From Symbiodinium natans (lineage: Eukaryota > Sar > Dinophyceae > Suessiales > Symbiodiniaceae): DNA of 64,000 bases. Location of the stretch: positions 1 to 64,000 of the forward strand of contig CAJNDS010002160.1 in the NCBI GenBank assembly GCA_905221605.1. Reading direction: 5' to 3'. Below, piece by piece: positions 52,345 through 63,152 of the stretch (its first letter is position 1; every line of letters begins with the position of its first letter). The notes beneath the pieces are model-generated. The model made no database searches. It was not told where the DNA came from and saw nothing but the letters and a program-made list of their open reading frames with translations. The position numbers were made by a program, and so were the translations under genes.

Positions 52345-53928
52345 ATGGGCAAGAAAAGCAAGGCAGCACAGGCAGCGCAGGCAGCGCTGAACCCTGGACT
52401 GGGACAGGCTGACGAGCTCATCGAAACAGGTGAGGAGCACCTAGCCGAGAGCCGCTTGCCTGAGGCTTTGCAATGCTTCTCGGATGCTGCCGCCGCTGCG
52501 CCAACCCGCCAGCTGGCATGGTATAATCAGGGCATCGCAGCAGCGGAGCTGTGGCAAGACCTAGAGGCAGAGCAGCTAGAGGGTGGAGGGCGGCAATTGC
52601 TAGAAACAGCCGTCCTCGCATTTCGGAAAATCTTCGAGCTGGACACCTCCAGACGCTCAGAGCTGCGCTACCTCGGTGCCGTGGCAGCAGGACGTCTCCT
52701 TGTTGGCGCTGCTGAGCTTTCTGAGAACCTCGGTTCGGACTCCACGGACTGCGAGGGCTTCGCTACAGAAGCTTCCAGACATTTCGAGGAGGCTCATCGC
52801 TTGGTCCGTGAATGGGGACACGAGGATCTGGGCGGTGCGTGGGGTGACTGGGGGCGAGCGCTAGCGCTACAGATGCGGAGGCACATTCATAGCTTCCCGC
52901 AAGCTGCGAGCAGCAGTAGCTGGAGCGATGTGCTAGTAATGCTAAGTGACCTTTGCAACGAGGCTGCGTCGAGGTTTCGTGCTGCCACAGAGGCATCGGT
53001 GGAAGTGGAAGGGTCAGACAATGAAGCAATGGGGGACGCCAGCACAAGCGACCTGCATTGGATGGTTTTGCATGTCGAGCACCTGACAGCTTTTGTGAGC
53101 TTCGCCGCTCGTGGGGTCAGCGAAGCCGTGGCAGAGACTCAATTGGAGTGGCTTCGCCGTGGCCTCCTGGCTTGGCAGGAGTCGGTTCGTCTCGTTTTGG
53201 GTGTTGTCGACCTCAGCGCAGACTCTGGACAGAACTGGCAGCACGAAGCCTTGCAAGGAGATGTGTTTACAGCAGGCTACCACCTCCTCACCGCGGCAGC
53301 GAAGAACGCTTCACCCGTGCACCTTGCGGCCGTTGCAAGCAATGCAGCAGGTGTGCCCGAGAGCTGGCGAGGCCTGCTCGGAAATTTCGGAAGCCAAGGT
53401 GTGCTGACCGTGTTGATGCCATTGCCTCCCAAGTCCAGCGTCATGGCGAGCGAGGTGCCCGAGCAGTCATCTGTTGTGACTCCGGCGGCCGAGGCGTCTG
53501 AGGTTCATGACGGGGACCTCGCGCGCTTAGCCGAGGGAGCTTACGGCCGTGCCTTGGCGTCTCCTGGGGTGGACCGAGGTGAGGTGGGTCTCTCCAGCGG
53601 TGAGCTGGAGCTGTCATTGGCCCGTCGGGCACTGTCACGTGGCCAGGATGCCACGACGCCTTTGCAAGCGGCCGCCGCATCACTGCAGCTTGCGGCCCGA
53701 TTCGGTACACGTGAGGAAAAGGCCACAGCCTGGTACAACTTGGCCTGCGCGGCCGCTTTGGCAGAGCGGCCCGCGAAGGCATTTGAGGCACTTCGGACCG
53801 GCTTCCAACTCGTTGCACCGCTCGCACCGTCGCATCGTGCAGACTGGCTGCGCGAGCTCTCTGAAGATCCAGATCTCAAGAGTCTGGTCCAGCACCCAGA
53901 CTGGCCCCGCGCGTTGCAAGGATTGTAG
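52345..53928 (+). CDS. Intronless TPR-repeat protein, 527 residues
   Basis: The ATG has a good context (GTGCCATGGGC), and an in-frame TGA lies 12 bases upstream, which fixes the start region. The lysine-rich N-terminus (MGKKSKAAQAAQAAL) precedes a TPR unit (LIETGEEHLAESRLPEALQC, with AWYNQGIAAAELW as second helix). A helix pair follows around residues 85-120, then a long helical middle. The C-terminal TPR is AWYNLACAAALAERPAKAFE, with the terminal DPDLKSLVQHPDWPRAL typical of proteins that end a TPR array. There is no signal peptide or membrane segment, so probably a cytosolic or nuclear scaffold binding a partner protein. No catalytic motif. Lack of introns contrasts with its neighbourhood and may point to retroposition. 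Specific function unknown. Confidence 0.85.
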   Translation: MGKKSKAAQAAQAALNPGLGQADELIETGEEHLAESRLPEALQCFSDAAAAAPTRQLAWYNQGIAAAELWQDLEAEQLEGGGRQLLETAVLAFRKIFELDTSRRSELRYLGAVAAGRLLVGAAELSENLGSDSTDCEGFATEASRHFEEAHRLVREWGHEDLGGAWGDWGRALALQMRRHIHSFPQAASSSSWSDVLVMLSDLCNEAASRFRAATEASVEVEGSDNEAMGDASTSDLHWMVLHVEHLTAFVSFAARGVSEAVAETQLEWLRRGLLAWQESVRLVLGVVDLSADSGQNWQHEALQGDVFTAGYHLLTAAAKNASPVHLAAVASNAAGVPESWRGLLGNFGSQGVLTVLMPLPPKSSVMASEVPEQSSVVTPAAEASEVHDGDLARLAEGAYGRALASPGVDRGEVGLSSGELELSLARRALSRGQDATTPLQAAAASLQLAARFGTREEKATAWYNLACAAALAERPAKAFEALRTGFQLVAPLAPSHRADWLRELSEDPDLKSLVQHPDWPRALQGL

Positions 53929-54177
53929 ACATTGTAGACTGTACACGTCAGTACACGTAGACATGCAGTCGAAGCCGCCAGGGTGTGTTAATGCTTTGGG
54001 CCTATAGTCCTTGTTTGCGTGAGTTGCATGAGTTTACATGGCGTTTCTGGGCCCATCCTTGCTACATCATATTGTGGCATACTAGCCTGGGGAATCTGTC
54101 ACAGCGCAACACCCTTACCTCACACGAAGTAGATCTACCAAGAGAGGTGAGACTTCATGTTTCTGTTGACTCTGCAG

Positions 54178-54433
54178 TGCAACTTCATGTATCAGCGGCA
54201 GCCATTTCGGTTTGCCGCCTTCGATAGACGAGGGGTTCGGTCCATGCTCTGCCGTGAAGATAAACGCCACGGCAGAAGTTCTTACATCCACATGCCCTGT
54301 CTCCAGGGTTTTTGCGACCTTAGGCGTGCAAGATCTTTCAGCGACCATTGTGCCATTATGTGTACAGCAGCAGCGGCCGACCAGGCCACGAATTGCAGGG
54401 CATTTCGTTGAGGAGCTGATTGTTCGCGCCTGA
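54178..54433 (+). CDS. Possible terminal exon, 84 residues
   Basis: Acceptor CATGTTTCTGTTGACTCTGCAG, then GSHFGLPPSIDEGFGPCSAV, KINATAEVLTSTCPVSRVFA, TLGVQDLSATIVPLCVQ and RIAGHFVEELIVRA to TGA 54431-54433. Long, single-frame and protein-like, with beta-strand character. It follows the TPR gene by 250 bp but cannot belong to it, since that gene ends with its own stop. Family unknown. Confidence 0.48.
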
Positions 54434-55307
54434 AGTTTCGCGGACAGACTTGTTCTGAAAAATGGTCCTACCATCCTGCGTTGGCATTGGCCAAATAGTG
54501 GGGTCCGGGTTTGTGATTTTGTAGAAGGTCCATCCTGACCTGGTGTGAATGGCCGGCCATGCAAGTTTCAGTCTAGAGCTTTATCAATAGCAGGTTTAGA
54601 TGCTGCTTTGCGGTCCTGGTCGGTTTACGTTAGATTTCAGTTGTGCACTTGACTGCACTCGACAGAAGCATCACTGTATCACTCTCAGATGGCTTCTCCT
54701 GCGAGGCGATGCTAGGCGTGCAGTTGCTTCACGATAATGTAGTGTACTTGCCGTTCCGGCCCAGCAGACTCTGTAAAGGATTCCATTTCTAGACACCAGC
54801 TCCACGCCACGCAAAGTTTTGCAAATCTTGTGGTTGCTGCTCCATCCTCCGTAAGCAGTTGTTGTTGCAGCTTCTTCATTGTGCTACTAACAAGCTCATT
54901 CAGCAGAATGTTCCCCGAAACCTCCCCACACAAGTGTAGGTTGAATCCTCGCTGCCTGCCGATGAGTGCACGGAGCTCTCAGACGAACTTTCCGGCTGTG
55001 CTCTGCGACCTGACCGCTACATCTCTACTTCTGTTCTTCTGACGGGGTTGTGCTTGGGCCACTTGCGGTCTCAGTGGTTCTGCGGTTTGCGTCGCCAAGG
55101 CTGCAGAGGGTCTAATTGCATGATGTGAGAATGCCCGGTATACCCTGTCACGATGTGGCAGTGCGAAGGCATAGTCGCAAGTCTTTGCGCATGGTGTTTC
55201 ATGAAAGTTTCTGGTGGGATAGGGCGGCTCCAGATGCAAATTGATTGTCAGATTCTGGTTTAAGGCTAAGTAAGGTCCATTGGCTTAGCTAAGTCCTATG
55301 GTCACTG
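54434..55307. other. No gene seen
   Basis: Short opposing frames only. Confidence 0.4.
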
Positions 55308-55372
55308 CTAGAGGTCCCACATGTCCCTCCATGCCTTCTCAGAGTCCAGGAGCGCTTTGCAGCTCAAAACGC
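55308..55372 (-). CDS. Possible short terminal exon
   Basis: On the minus strand TGCTTCTGCGTTTTGAG precedes CKALLDSEKAWRDMWDL and a stop. Small but strikingly helix-like. Confidence 0.3.
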
Positions 55373-55615
55373 AGAAGCACCTGTCGGACGGCACTTTGCC
55401 CGACAGCTTCTCTGTGACGCTCTCCACTGAGGCTCGGTGGGAGGGGTTTCGTGATTGTTGGGACTTGTCGTCCTGTCCATTGTCTTCCAAGCGATGCATC
55501 CTGTGTGATCATTTGCACGCAGCATTGGGGCCTACATGGCCCCAGTGCTTTTTACGAGCCTGGCTCCCCGGCTCATGGTTTCAACCACATCCTTCTCCCG
55601 ATTATTCTTCTCCAG

Positions 55616-55654
55616 GCCCTTGCAGTCGTGTCTGGAAGTGTGAATGGGGACTAG
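55616..55654 (+). CDS. Possible short terminal exon
   Basis: A very strong acceptor (CTTCTCCCGATTATTCTTCTCCAG) is followed in phase 0 by ALAVVSGSVNGD and TAG. The upstream exon was not identified. Confidence 0.33.
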   Translation, partial: ALAVVSGSVNGD

Positions 55655-57940
55655 GACTTGGAGTTGCTGGTCTTTGCAAGGGCCTATAAGCCGTGTTGTC
55701 AATCCCAGTAGACGGGGTTGGAGTCCTGAAATGATCTGAAATGCCTACACCCCCAGACAAGACTGCCTGATGGCAAGCTGTTCTGACCCAGGAGAGCGGA
55801 GTCCTGCAAGAGCGCGGCGCAGCAATGCAAGCAAGAACGCAAACGCCAGCTTCAACCCTTTTCCGACACGCGACCTCAACCGAATATGCACGAGGCAAAG
55901 ACCAAAGACACAGTCAGCAAAAAATCCTATAAGAAAAGCTTGTGGGAAGCTTGGGCCACAGCTTCTTGGAGCTGCAGGATGGCAAGGGGCATGTGACCGA
56001 AGGTGAGCAGGCGCGGTAGACCAGCCTGGATGCTCCCTGCTTCGGGGTAGTGATTGTGGCTGTATGATTCACTGTATGATGATTAACTATGATGATTAAA
56101 GGTGAGTGTCATGTCGCCCAGTCGCCCTTTGACTGCGGAACTAGCAATTGTTACCCGGGAGGGTTGCCCAGGTTGATGAGTAAACCGAGAACTGAGGGAA
56201 GAAGCTGTCAGATGCCAAAAGCGAAATTACTCGTTCAAGTCATGTCAAATTAGCGGGAGTAATGTCTTTCTGCGTCCCATGTGGTTTACATCTAGGGTGC
56301 ACATTGCTCGCGCGTTCGTTTCGTGTATCCTTGTCGAAGCCGGTTGAGATGCTGTGTGTTTAGCAAGGCATTGGAGTCATTGCTTCTGTAGTCCGTGGGT
56401 AACCAAAGTTGCCGGCCACAGCGAAATTTACTATGCGGAACTGTTCCTGCAGTAGCTGCTGCCCGTGCTGGTACTTTATCACTGCAATCTTTGGCAAAAG
56501 GCGTGTTTTTGCATTGGTCTCGAGGCTTTCGTGACAGTTGTTTTTTGCTGCATTCCTTTGTGCTTGACCCTCTATCTGTTCTTGCCACTCTTGCTGCCTC
56601 CCGGCGTTTTCGCTTGTACCACGTTGGAACTTTGTAGGTCGGGCTTGCAAGGCAACTACCAGTCCGGAGTTGCGCCGTTACACAAAAAAACAGTCGACGT
56701 TTCAACGTTTCAAGAACGGATTTGGGGTTAGCTTGTGGTAAAACAGCATGTCTGGCGCGGCAAAAGTCAGGATATCACAAGCCAGGAGTTGCCATCTACA
56801 TGTCTTGCAGGGATGGTGCTCTCGTGCTGTCGGCGTTATCGCCAGGCCAAGCACCAGCACCCGCAGCCGACAAAAGCGCAGGCCATGGCAGTTGAGCTGC
56901 AACTGTTGCCCTAAAATTCTGCTCAATTCGTGCGAAAGACTTCCCGAGCTGGCACGCATGAAAGCATGGAAAGTGGGGAGCCGGGATCTTGTGGCGCCAA
57001 CTCGGACACTAGGCCAGAATCCTTGCGGCTATGCCGGAGACAAGTTACAAGCCTCGAGCTGCAACCTAGGAGCTAAGGAGGAAGCTTCATTCTGGGCAAA
57101 CCCCTGGCAAAACGGCCCTCGCCCCCTATAGAGGCTTCTCATCACATGCCTTGGCAGAATCTTGAGTCAACGAGGACGCGAATAGAAAAGGATTAAGGGC
57201 AGAAGACCTGAGAAAACTCCTCCGGGAGTGTTGGTCCCAGAACCTTGGAGGCCCTACCACAAGAAGTGTTTGTTGAAAAACAACACCCTGCGGACTTAAG
57301 TGCCATGATGTGCCACGTTTCGACTTGAAGCGGGCTATGCATGTGCGGTGCGAGGCCAGTCAGCTCAATCAGATACTGAGTAACGTCAAAGACATCTCGC
57401 TTAGGAGCCACACCACCCCGACCTGCAGAAGCGTGGCTCCCTCAGTGTCGTTTAGAACTTGAATGCATTCGGATGTTGGTTTCAGGCTCGAGGCTTTAGG
57501 CTGCTTGGCTGTCGATGAACGCGGAACGCAGCTTCCTGGTTTGGGGTCAGCCTGCATCAAGCATGGCTTCCTAAAGGTTCAATAAGTTTTGAACCAAACG
57601 ATGCCGCCAGATGGTCAACCGCAGCTGCTCGACACAAGCAGGCGATCCATCCGCATGGGTTCAGGAGTGACGGTTTTGCAGTTTGACGTGATTCGGGCTT
57701 GGGGTTATATCCAGTCCGGGTGACACTCTCGGATGCCCCATCTTTGCACCCGCGGCTTTGGTCAAGGGATTAGCAGGTTGGAAGATGAACTAGTAGTGCT
57801 GTTTTGCTTGAGCCTGGCCACTCCAGGCCAGACTGGGTGAGGTCAGCTGCTCTCATCGTGTCATGCCACGTAACACTTAAATTCTGTATGCCGGATACCC
57901 GGCCATGCCACGCACTACATCCCCAAGATTCATCCTGCAG
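55655..57940. other. No gene confidently placed
   Basis: Frames at 56.3-57.1 kb overlap on both strands with no clear exon boundaries. Confidence 0.35.
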
Positions 57941-58140
57941 GTCAGGAGCAGCCTGCTGCATGTGCGGCTCTGGTGAAGTTGGCTTCTCTGCCAGTGGCAG
58001 CTGCACTTTCTGCTGCCTGTCGAAGACTGGGCTGTCGTGTTGATTGTGTTGAAGTAGGAGTTGAAGCTGATGGGATGCAGCGCGTGCCTCACCACTGCAA
58101 ACCTATCACAGACTGTCACCTGCAGCCGCAAAGCTGCTAG
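57941..58140 (+). CDS. Possible terminal exon, Cys-rich C-terminus
   Basis: Acceptor CATCCCCAAGATTCATCCTGCAG, then QEQPAACAALVKLASLPVAA, ALSAACRRLGCRVDCVEVGV and MQRVPHHCKPITDCHLQPQS with a final Cys, to TAG 58138-58140. Seven or more Cys with His could bind metal or form disulfides. A second frame over the first part is also open (ACCMCGSGEVGFSASGSCTF). The long frame is preferred for its helical start and length. Family unknown. Confidence 0.4.
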
Positions 58141-58585
58141 CTCCATGCCAGCATCATGCCGCTGCTACGTCGAGGCCAGAGCGATGTGACAAGGACCGAG
58201 ACTGCGCCTGCGTCATGCCACCTGCAGCTCAGCTTCCCAAGATGACGAGTTCTGTTGTGGGTGGAGGCATAGCGTCGCTTCGTTCCGTTTGCTGGTTCTG
58301 TTGCCGCTGCGTTTTGCTGCTCGGGATGCTGCGTCTTCCCGACGAAATACTCATTGCCCACGGAAGAACTTCAAAAGCAACCAGCTACGCAAGTAGGCAG
58401 TAGCATGCCGTAGTTGTAGTGTGGCCAAATTTGTCTCAGGCAGAAAAGTATGCAGTTCGGTGCTCAGGTCTTTGATCGATGCCACTGCGCGAACACATTG
58501 CGCGCAGCAATGCGGTCGGCAATTTAGGCCGGCCATCGTGCCATCAATTTGGCCAGCAAGTTGTTCAGCTCATTTTGGTGCTCAG

Positions 58586-58650
58586 GCTCAGTTGAAGGAC
58601 ATGGCATCTGGAGTGCTGTGCAAGCAGCACTTGCCACAGTTGACCCCAAA
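58586..58650 (+). CDS. Possible short exon
   Basis: CTCATTTTGGTGCTCAG then phase 0: AQLKDMASGVLCKQHLPQ. Protein-like; the donor is uncertain. Confidence 0.25.
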
Positions 58651-59033
58651 TAAACATATCACGAAAGCTGGCAGAGCAAGGCTTGAGTTCAGGCTCTACT
58701 TTAGTACGATTACACCGATCGTCCCGACATAATGTATCAATAGTTGGTTTCTCGGTAGACCTGTTAAATAGGGGAGCGAGTTGGGTCACGATTGTCGCCA
58801 CGGTCGCGCGAATCTGAGCTAGCTTTCGCAGGCCTCACTCAGCCCATGAGAAAAATCAAACACCCCGAGGGCTTTCAGACCTGGAGTACCATTGCCAGAT
58901 TAATGTGACGTTGTGTGTAGTTGGAGGCTGTGTGTTGATGTGGAGCTTGTCGGCGGCCGGTTTGAGCAGGAGCTACTTTTTTGGAATAATTGGTTAGGCT
59001 TCTTGGATTTCTCACACTGTTCTTTTGCCTCAG

Positions 59034-59082
59034 CTCTCGGACATCTTGGATCCTGATAAGCAGCAAGCTTTAGCATTTGCGG
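59034..59082 (+). CDS. Possible micro-exon, 49 nt
   Basis: One of the best acceptors in the window (TCACACTGTTCTTTTGCCTCAG) precedes LSDILDPDKQQALAFA, and a GT follows at 59083. Confidence 0.38.
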
Positions 59083-59596
59083 GTGTCGTCTCACGAGCAA
59101 GAAAGTGGCGTATGAACAACAAAGAGAGAAATCAGCCTACGCTCGGGGGTTTTCAGGGCCATGCTGAGCTAATTGAGGGGGTTTACGAACCGTGTTACGC
59201 CCCATTTCCGAGATGTCCTGGCCCAGGCTCGCACCACTCACTCGGGGTTTATATTCATGCAGCATTTGTTTGTCAGCATGCCACAATCCTGCGTATCTGA
59301 CATCCCTTATCCACTATGCCCTCACGCATTATGCATCAGAGTCGGACTTCCTTGTCCATTATGTATTTTGCTAGATGGCAGTCCAAGACCATAAGCTCTG
59401 CGACAGCACGCCCTAAACCGACATACGGTGGGGTTGAGAGGCGGAAGAGTTGGTACCCGGAGGGCCTCAACCTGTGACTGGCCATGGAGGCTGAGATGCG
59501 CCTGTGGGCTCAGCAGATCTAAGAGCATTCCTCCTATGTAACTGTTGTGATGATTGCCAACTGCCAGCATTCTTGACCGGACCTGCTGTTCCAAAG

Positions 59597-59740
59597 GCGG
59601 CAATTGTTGCTGCAATGTCTCCCCAGCAGGCGAAGGGTCTGCTTTGTGAATTCGGGTCATACAAGCCCGAACAAATCCCGCACCTCGTGAAGTGCTGTAC
59701 ATACAATGTGATCCCCACAGGTTCAGACCTGGGCGATTAG
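59597..59740 (+). CDS. Possible terminal exon, 47 residues
   Basis: After a pyrimidine-rich stretch and CCAAAG, phase 0: AAIVAAMSPQQAKGLLCEFG, SYKPEQIPHLVKCCTYNVIP, TGSDLGD and TAG. A CAG/GTTCAG donor lies within it, so the stop may not be used. Overlaps the end of a minus-strand ORF by 18 bp. Family unknown. Confidence 0.42.
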   Translation, partial: AAIVAAMSPQQAKGLLCEFGSYKPEQIPHLVKCCTYNVIPTGSDLGD

Positions 59741-60139
59741 AAGCCCTCGGGAGAAAGCAATCTTAGTGACATCTCCAGCGACTAACACTCGCTCACCCCG
59801 ACTAAGCTTAGCCGCACGACCCGCTGCGACGAGAGAGCGCAAATCCTGCGAACACCGGCCGACAACAATCGCGCTGTGTGAATTGTGATTGGGATCCTGT
59901 TCCCTGACCGCCCTGACGGGTCCGTCTTGACGGTGGACGGAAGTAATCTTGTACTGCTTGCATTTGAGTTGGCACGGGGTTGGAGCATTCAAGAAAATGT
60001 CTGGTAGGGTCATCGTGTGGCAGTGTGCTCGGGCGGCGCGAGGCACTAGAAGGGGTTGTTGTTTATCGTTGACATCCATGTGACTACACAAGAGCAGAGG
60101 CAGCTCAGTTTGCTGTAGCCAGATGTCCGTTGGCTTCAT
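59723..60139 (-). CDS. Possible ORF, 138 residues, unknown
   Basis: The C-terminal two thirds is strongly protein-like: CKQYKITSVHRQDGPVRAVR, HSAIVVGRCSQDLRSLVAAG, RAAKLSRGERVLVAGDVTKI, AFSRGLLIAQV and stop. The GERVLVAGDV stretch is beta-rich. The N-terminal third is less so, so the true start may be an internal splice. Convergent with the plus-strand exon ending at 59740. Confidence 0.42.
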   Translation of the reverse strand: MKPTDIWLQQTELPLLLCSHMDVNDKQQPLLVPRAARAHCHTMTLPDIFLNAPTPCQLKCKQYKITSVHRQDGPVRAVREQDPNHNSHSAIVVGRCSQDLRSLVAAGRAAKLSRGERVLVAGDVTKIAFSRGLLIAQV

Positions 60140-60446
60140 TCGCTTCCAGACAGTCTGAATGGATGCCTCGTCCGTGCAACTTGCTGCCTGAGCGAGCCGT
60201 CTTTGTCGGCTTTACCCTCCCGGAACTCTTGACGATCCTTGTTCTGGGCTTGGTTGCAATTGAGAGCTCTGACATGATCAACTAGTTGCAGAGCTTCTGG
60301 GGTGTCGGGACTATATCGGGACAACAATCTAGGGTATCGTAGGCTTACTCTGGGACGTTCAGAATGAAAGGCCTACATTGGGCCTACATATTTCTTGGAG
60401 CTCTTGGGTATCGTGAGCCTGCGTGGATGTAGCTTCACCTGCGCAG

Positions 60447-60617
60447 TTGTGCCCGAAATGCCCTAGAGATGCCTTCAAGGAAAAACTTATAGGACACCGA
60501 CTTTGGAGGCTTCCAACATCCCCTTGCCAGGAGCAGCGCCGCCTTTTCACTGCGATGAGGAATGGGACTGTGGCCGCCGACAACTCAGAGATGGCCTGGA
60601 TTTGCAAGAAACCGTAG
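60447..60617 (+). CDS. Possible terminal exon, 56 residues
   Basis: GTAGCTTCACCTGCGCAG, then phase 0: LCPKCPRDAFKEKLIGHRLW, RLPTSPCQEQRRLFTAMRNG and TVAADNSEMAWICKKP to TAG. The CPKC pair with two later Cys could bind zinc. Family unknown. Confidence 0.42.
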   Translation: MCPKCPRDAFKEKLIGHRLWRLPTSPCQEQRRLFTAMRNGTVAADNSEMAWICKKP

Positions 60618-60781
60618 AAAGTCTGCATATTACAAGTCTCGCTTCCTGGCTTGAGTTTTGTGTTGTAATTGGGTAGTTCCAGAGGAATATTCCCTTCACA
60701 AGCCGGAGCAAGTGGGCGACTTCCAAACATCCCTGAACTCTGACAGCCCAGGTGTGGGATACTTCCATCTTGCCTCTCCAG

Positions 60782-61429
60782 AGAATAGCGATCGTCCCAG
60801 ACGGTGGCGTGCTCGGTGGCTCCATGTGGGAGGTTTGCTTTGTGGGGCCCGTTCGCGTGCCTCGCTTGTTTCTCACGAAGCTGAACTTCTTATCGCCCAA
60901 AGCTTGGGCACCACAAATTCGCCGATGCATCTTGCAACCTGCCCTTCTAGAATCTCCGAATCTCAAAATATCAAAGCCTAGTTCTGAACTCCCGGCCTTC
61001 GATCAAAGGCTTTGGTTCAAGGATGTACGAGACGCCCAGTTAAGCATCCTTTTTGGCTCCCACCGTCCGGTGAAGATCCATGAAGAAGGCGTCTTTTGGA
61101 GTGTTTTGACAGCTGGACAGCCGCCAAGGTGCTACTCAACTGGGCAATCCCATTACGACCATGGATTACGATTCCTCGACAGGGACGCTGTTCACAGGGT
61201 CGACGCCTTACAACGCGGAAGCTTATGTCGCAAAAACACAGTGCACAGGGCCCCTCATAAGGCTTCTGCGGCCAATTGCTCGACCTCAATGGCCTGTGAG
61301 ATGTTTGCATTGCTCTGTCTCAGTGCTACAGTTTGGTCTAACAACAAAACGCTGAAGTATCACGGATGCGTTGCATCAGAGCCAGACAGCGATCCAGGTC
61401 AAAAGATGGCATTCATCTCTGGGCTGTGA
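60782..61429 (+). CDS. Possible exon at the start of a 216-codon open frame
   Basis: Acceptor TACTTCCATCTTGCCTCTCCAG, phase 0: RIAIVPDGGVLGGSMWEVCF. The frame stays open to 61429, with SELPAFDQRLWFKDVRDAQL in the middle; the last third is not protein-like. A different frame from ATG 61161 reads MDYDSSTGTLFTGSTPYNAE, which looks like a true N-terminus. So the exon probably ends before 61150 and another begins at 61161. Confidence 0.35.
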   Translation, partial: RIAIVPDGGVLGGSMWEVCFVGPVRVPRLFLTKLNFLSPKAWAPQIRRCILQPALLESPNLKISKPSSELPAFDQRLWFKDVRDAQLSILFGSHRPVKIHEEGVFWSVLTAGQPPRCYSTGQSHYDHGLRFLDRDAVHRVDALQRGSLCRKNTVHRAPHKASAANCSTSMACEMFALLCLSATVWSNNKTLKYHGCVASEPDSDPGQKMAFISGL

Positions 61430-62393
61430 AGACCTCCGACATGGGAGGCCTTACTCGTCGGTCCCAGGGCAGAGAAGGTCCGAAGGGTGTTTGAAAAGTT
61501 TTTGGGGCTGATCTAAACCTGAAAGGCTTTATCGATTTTCAATTTGCGATAGATTTGGGACCTGTCTGGGATCGTGTAAGGGAGTCGTTGAAAGACTTGA
61601 AAAGGGGTCCGGGCAGTCGAGGGAGGTCAACGCAAGAAGAACGCCCTTCGAGACTGCTTCGGCTTCAAGGAGTGGATGACTAGGGAAACAGACCTTTGAA
61701 AGACCGTTGCAACCTTCGAAAGATCCCCGGTTCAGCTTCACGTTCTCTGGCTGTGAACATCACAGGGATTGGTCATGAGCGCCTTGTGCGGACGGCACTG
61801 CTGGCCATCGTGGACATCTCCACTGCATGAATGACCTGTTATGCGCGAACAATGCAATGGGGAGGTAGCGTCCAGAGGGAGAGCCGATATCCTGATAACC
61901 TGATAATTAAGCTAACGAGGCTAAACCTACCGAGAAGTAAGGCTGAGCCGCAGAGATAACATCGATGCTGTCGGCCTTAATTGAGGGCGGTAACACACAC
62001 ACACACACACAGCTCAAACCATTCAGATAGGAGTGCACGTTTTTGGTCGAAGCATGGTTTTTATTCCAACACAGCCTGAATACAGCTCGGGGATCACCCC
62101 GGACACGCGCAGCTCGTCCAAAGGCGCAGAGCCAATGAGCTCGGGGGAGGGCACACGTAACATATCTTCCTTCTGCGCATTCTTCCTTCATGTTGCTCAC
62201 ACATGTCCCCTGGTGTAACCGAGCCCTACCAAGCGCCCTTTTCACACCGACTGACTCGGTGGAGCGTGCTCCTCGGGGCGACCTCCCTAGGGAGGTCAAG
62301 CGCGCTGCAAGCAAGCAAGCAAGAGGGGATCATGTCAGACCGGTGACCTTGCGCACCTTTGGGGGCGGCCGCTTCGGTGGCCATGCTTGCTGG
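61430..62393. other. No gene seen; one (AC)n microsatellite
   Basis: An (AC)n run of about nine units lies at 61993-62011. Otherwise no structure recognised. Confidence 0.45.
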
Positions 62394-62416
62394 AAGGCAG
62401 GAAGGAAGGAAGGAAT

Positions 62417-62449
<33 letters not shown>
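62394..62449 (+). repeat. (GGAA)n then (AG)n purine microsatellite
   Basis: About six GGAA-type units (62398-62417) are followed by about 14 AG units ending in AAATGGTGCG. The frame through it encodes an Arg-Glu repeat. Confidence 0.95.
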
Positions 62450-62450
<1 letters not shown>

Positions 62451-62483
62451 GGTGCGGCCCACGGGGTAGCCTGCCAGTTGGCT

Positions 62484-62837
62484 ATGCAAGCGGGGCAAGC
62501 CATGCAAGCAGCAGCCAATGAGACAAGAGAAGCCGGCGGAGAACAGCAAGCTGGAGCGATGGCCCCGCAGGAAGCTGGGCCAGCAGGGGAAGCACACCCT
62601 GCAGATGTCATAGCATTGGCGGCAGGAGCAGCGGAGTCACAGAAGCGAAACGACGGGAAACCGCTACACCAACCGCTCCGAGAAGCAAGGAGTCGACTCG
62701 TGGAGGTGCTGCCGTACCTGGAAACAGAAGTGGCGGCCATCGTGAGAGGGGCAATCCGAAGCATAGACGAATGGACACATCTCCAACTCGGGGAAAGCGT
62801 GATACTGGTAGAAGAAAGTCAACAAGAGGAAGCTTGA
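62484..62837 (+). CDS. Possible ORF A, 117 residues, unknown
   Basis: From ATG 62484: MQAGQAMQAAANETREAGGE, then an Ala/Gly/Gln-rich part, LREARSRLVEVLPYLETEVA, AIVRGAIRSIDEWTHLQLGE and SVILVEESQQEEA, stop TGA 62835-62837. The frame is open much further upstream through the AG repeat. The C-terminal half has clear amphipathic helices. Perhaps the first ORF of a mobile element; not recognised. Confidence 0.4.
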   Translation: MQAGQAMQAAANETREAGGEQQAGAMAPQEAGPAGEAHPADVIALAAGAAESQKRNDGKPLHQPLREARSRLVEVLPYLETEVAAIVRGAIRSIDEWTHLQLGESVILVEESQQEEA

Positions 62838-63083
62838 ATGACAGGGAGGAGATCACGCCAGAGACGCAGCCGTGGCCGAGAACAACGACTACTGAGAGAG
62901 GGAAACAGAAAGATGGCAACTGTCAGCCACACCCCGGGGGAAAGCAAGGGATCTGAGCGGGGGAGTTGGGGAGGCTTCGGGAAGGTAAGTGAAGAGTTAG
63001 GGGATTTGGGGAAGAGGTTGAGCAGGGTAGACAAAGTAAAGAACATGTCGGACGTTCCGGGGAACAAACTGCTGTGGGATTAG
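62838..63083 (+). CDS. Possible ORF B, 81 residues, directly after ORF A in the same frame
   Basis: TGA of ORF A is followed at once by ATG. The sequence starts Arg-rich (MTGRRSRQRRSRGREQRLLR), then SHTPGESKGSERGSWGGFGK, VSEELGDLGKRLSRVDKVKN and MSDVPGNKLLWD. An overlapping frame (62771-62956) is also Arg/Thr-rich. Function unknown. Confidence 0.33.
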   Translation: MTGRRSRQRRSRGREQRLLREGNRKMATVSHTPGESKGSERGSWGGFGKVSEELGDLGKRLSRVDKVKNMSDVPGNKLLWD

Positions 63084-63152
63084 GGTCTTGTCACTTGGGA
63101 TCTACCATCGTGTACCTTGTGGTGCTCATACGGCCCGGAACGATAAGCAGAC

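Noticed and set aside
52290-52345. Relic of the dinoflagellate spliced leader before the TPR gene
   Set aside because: CTTGAGCC occurs, but in the wrong orientation and without the rest of the leader. No relic was seen elsewhere either.
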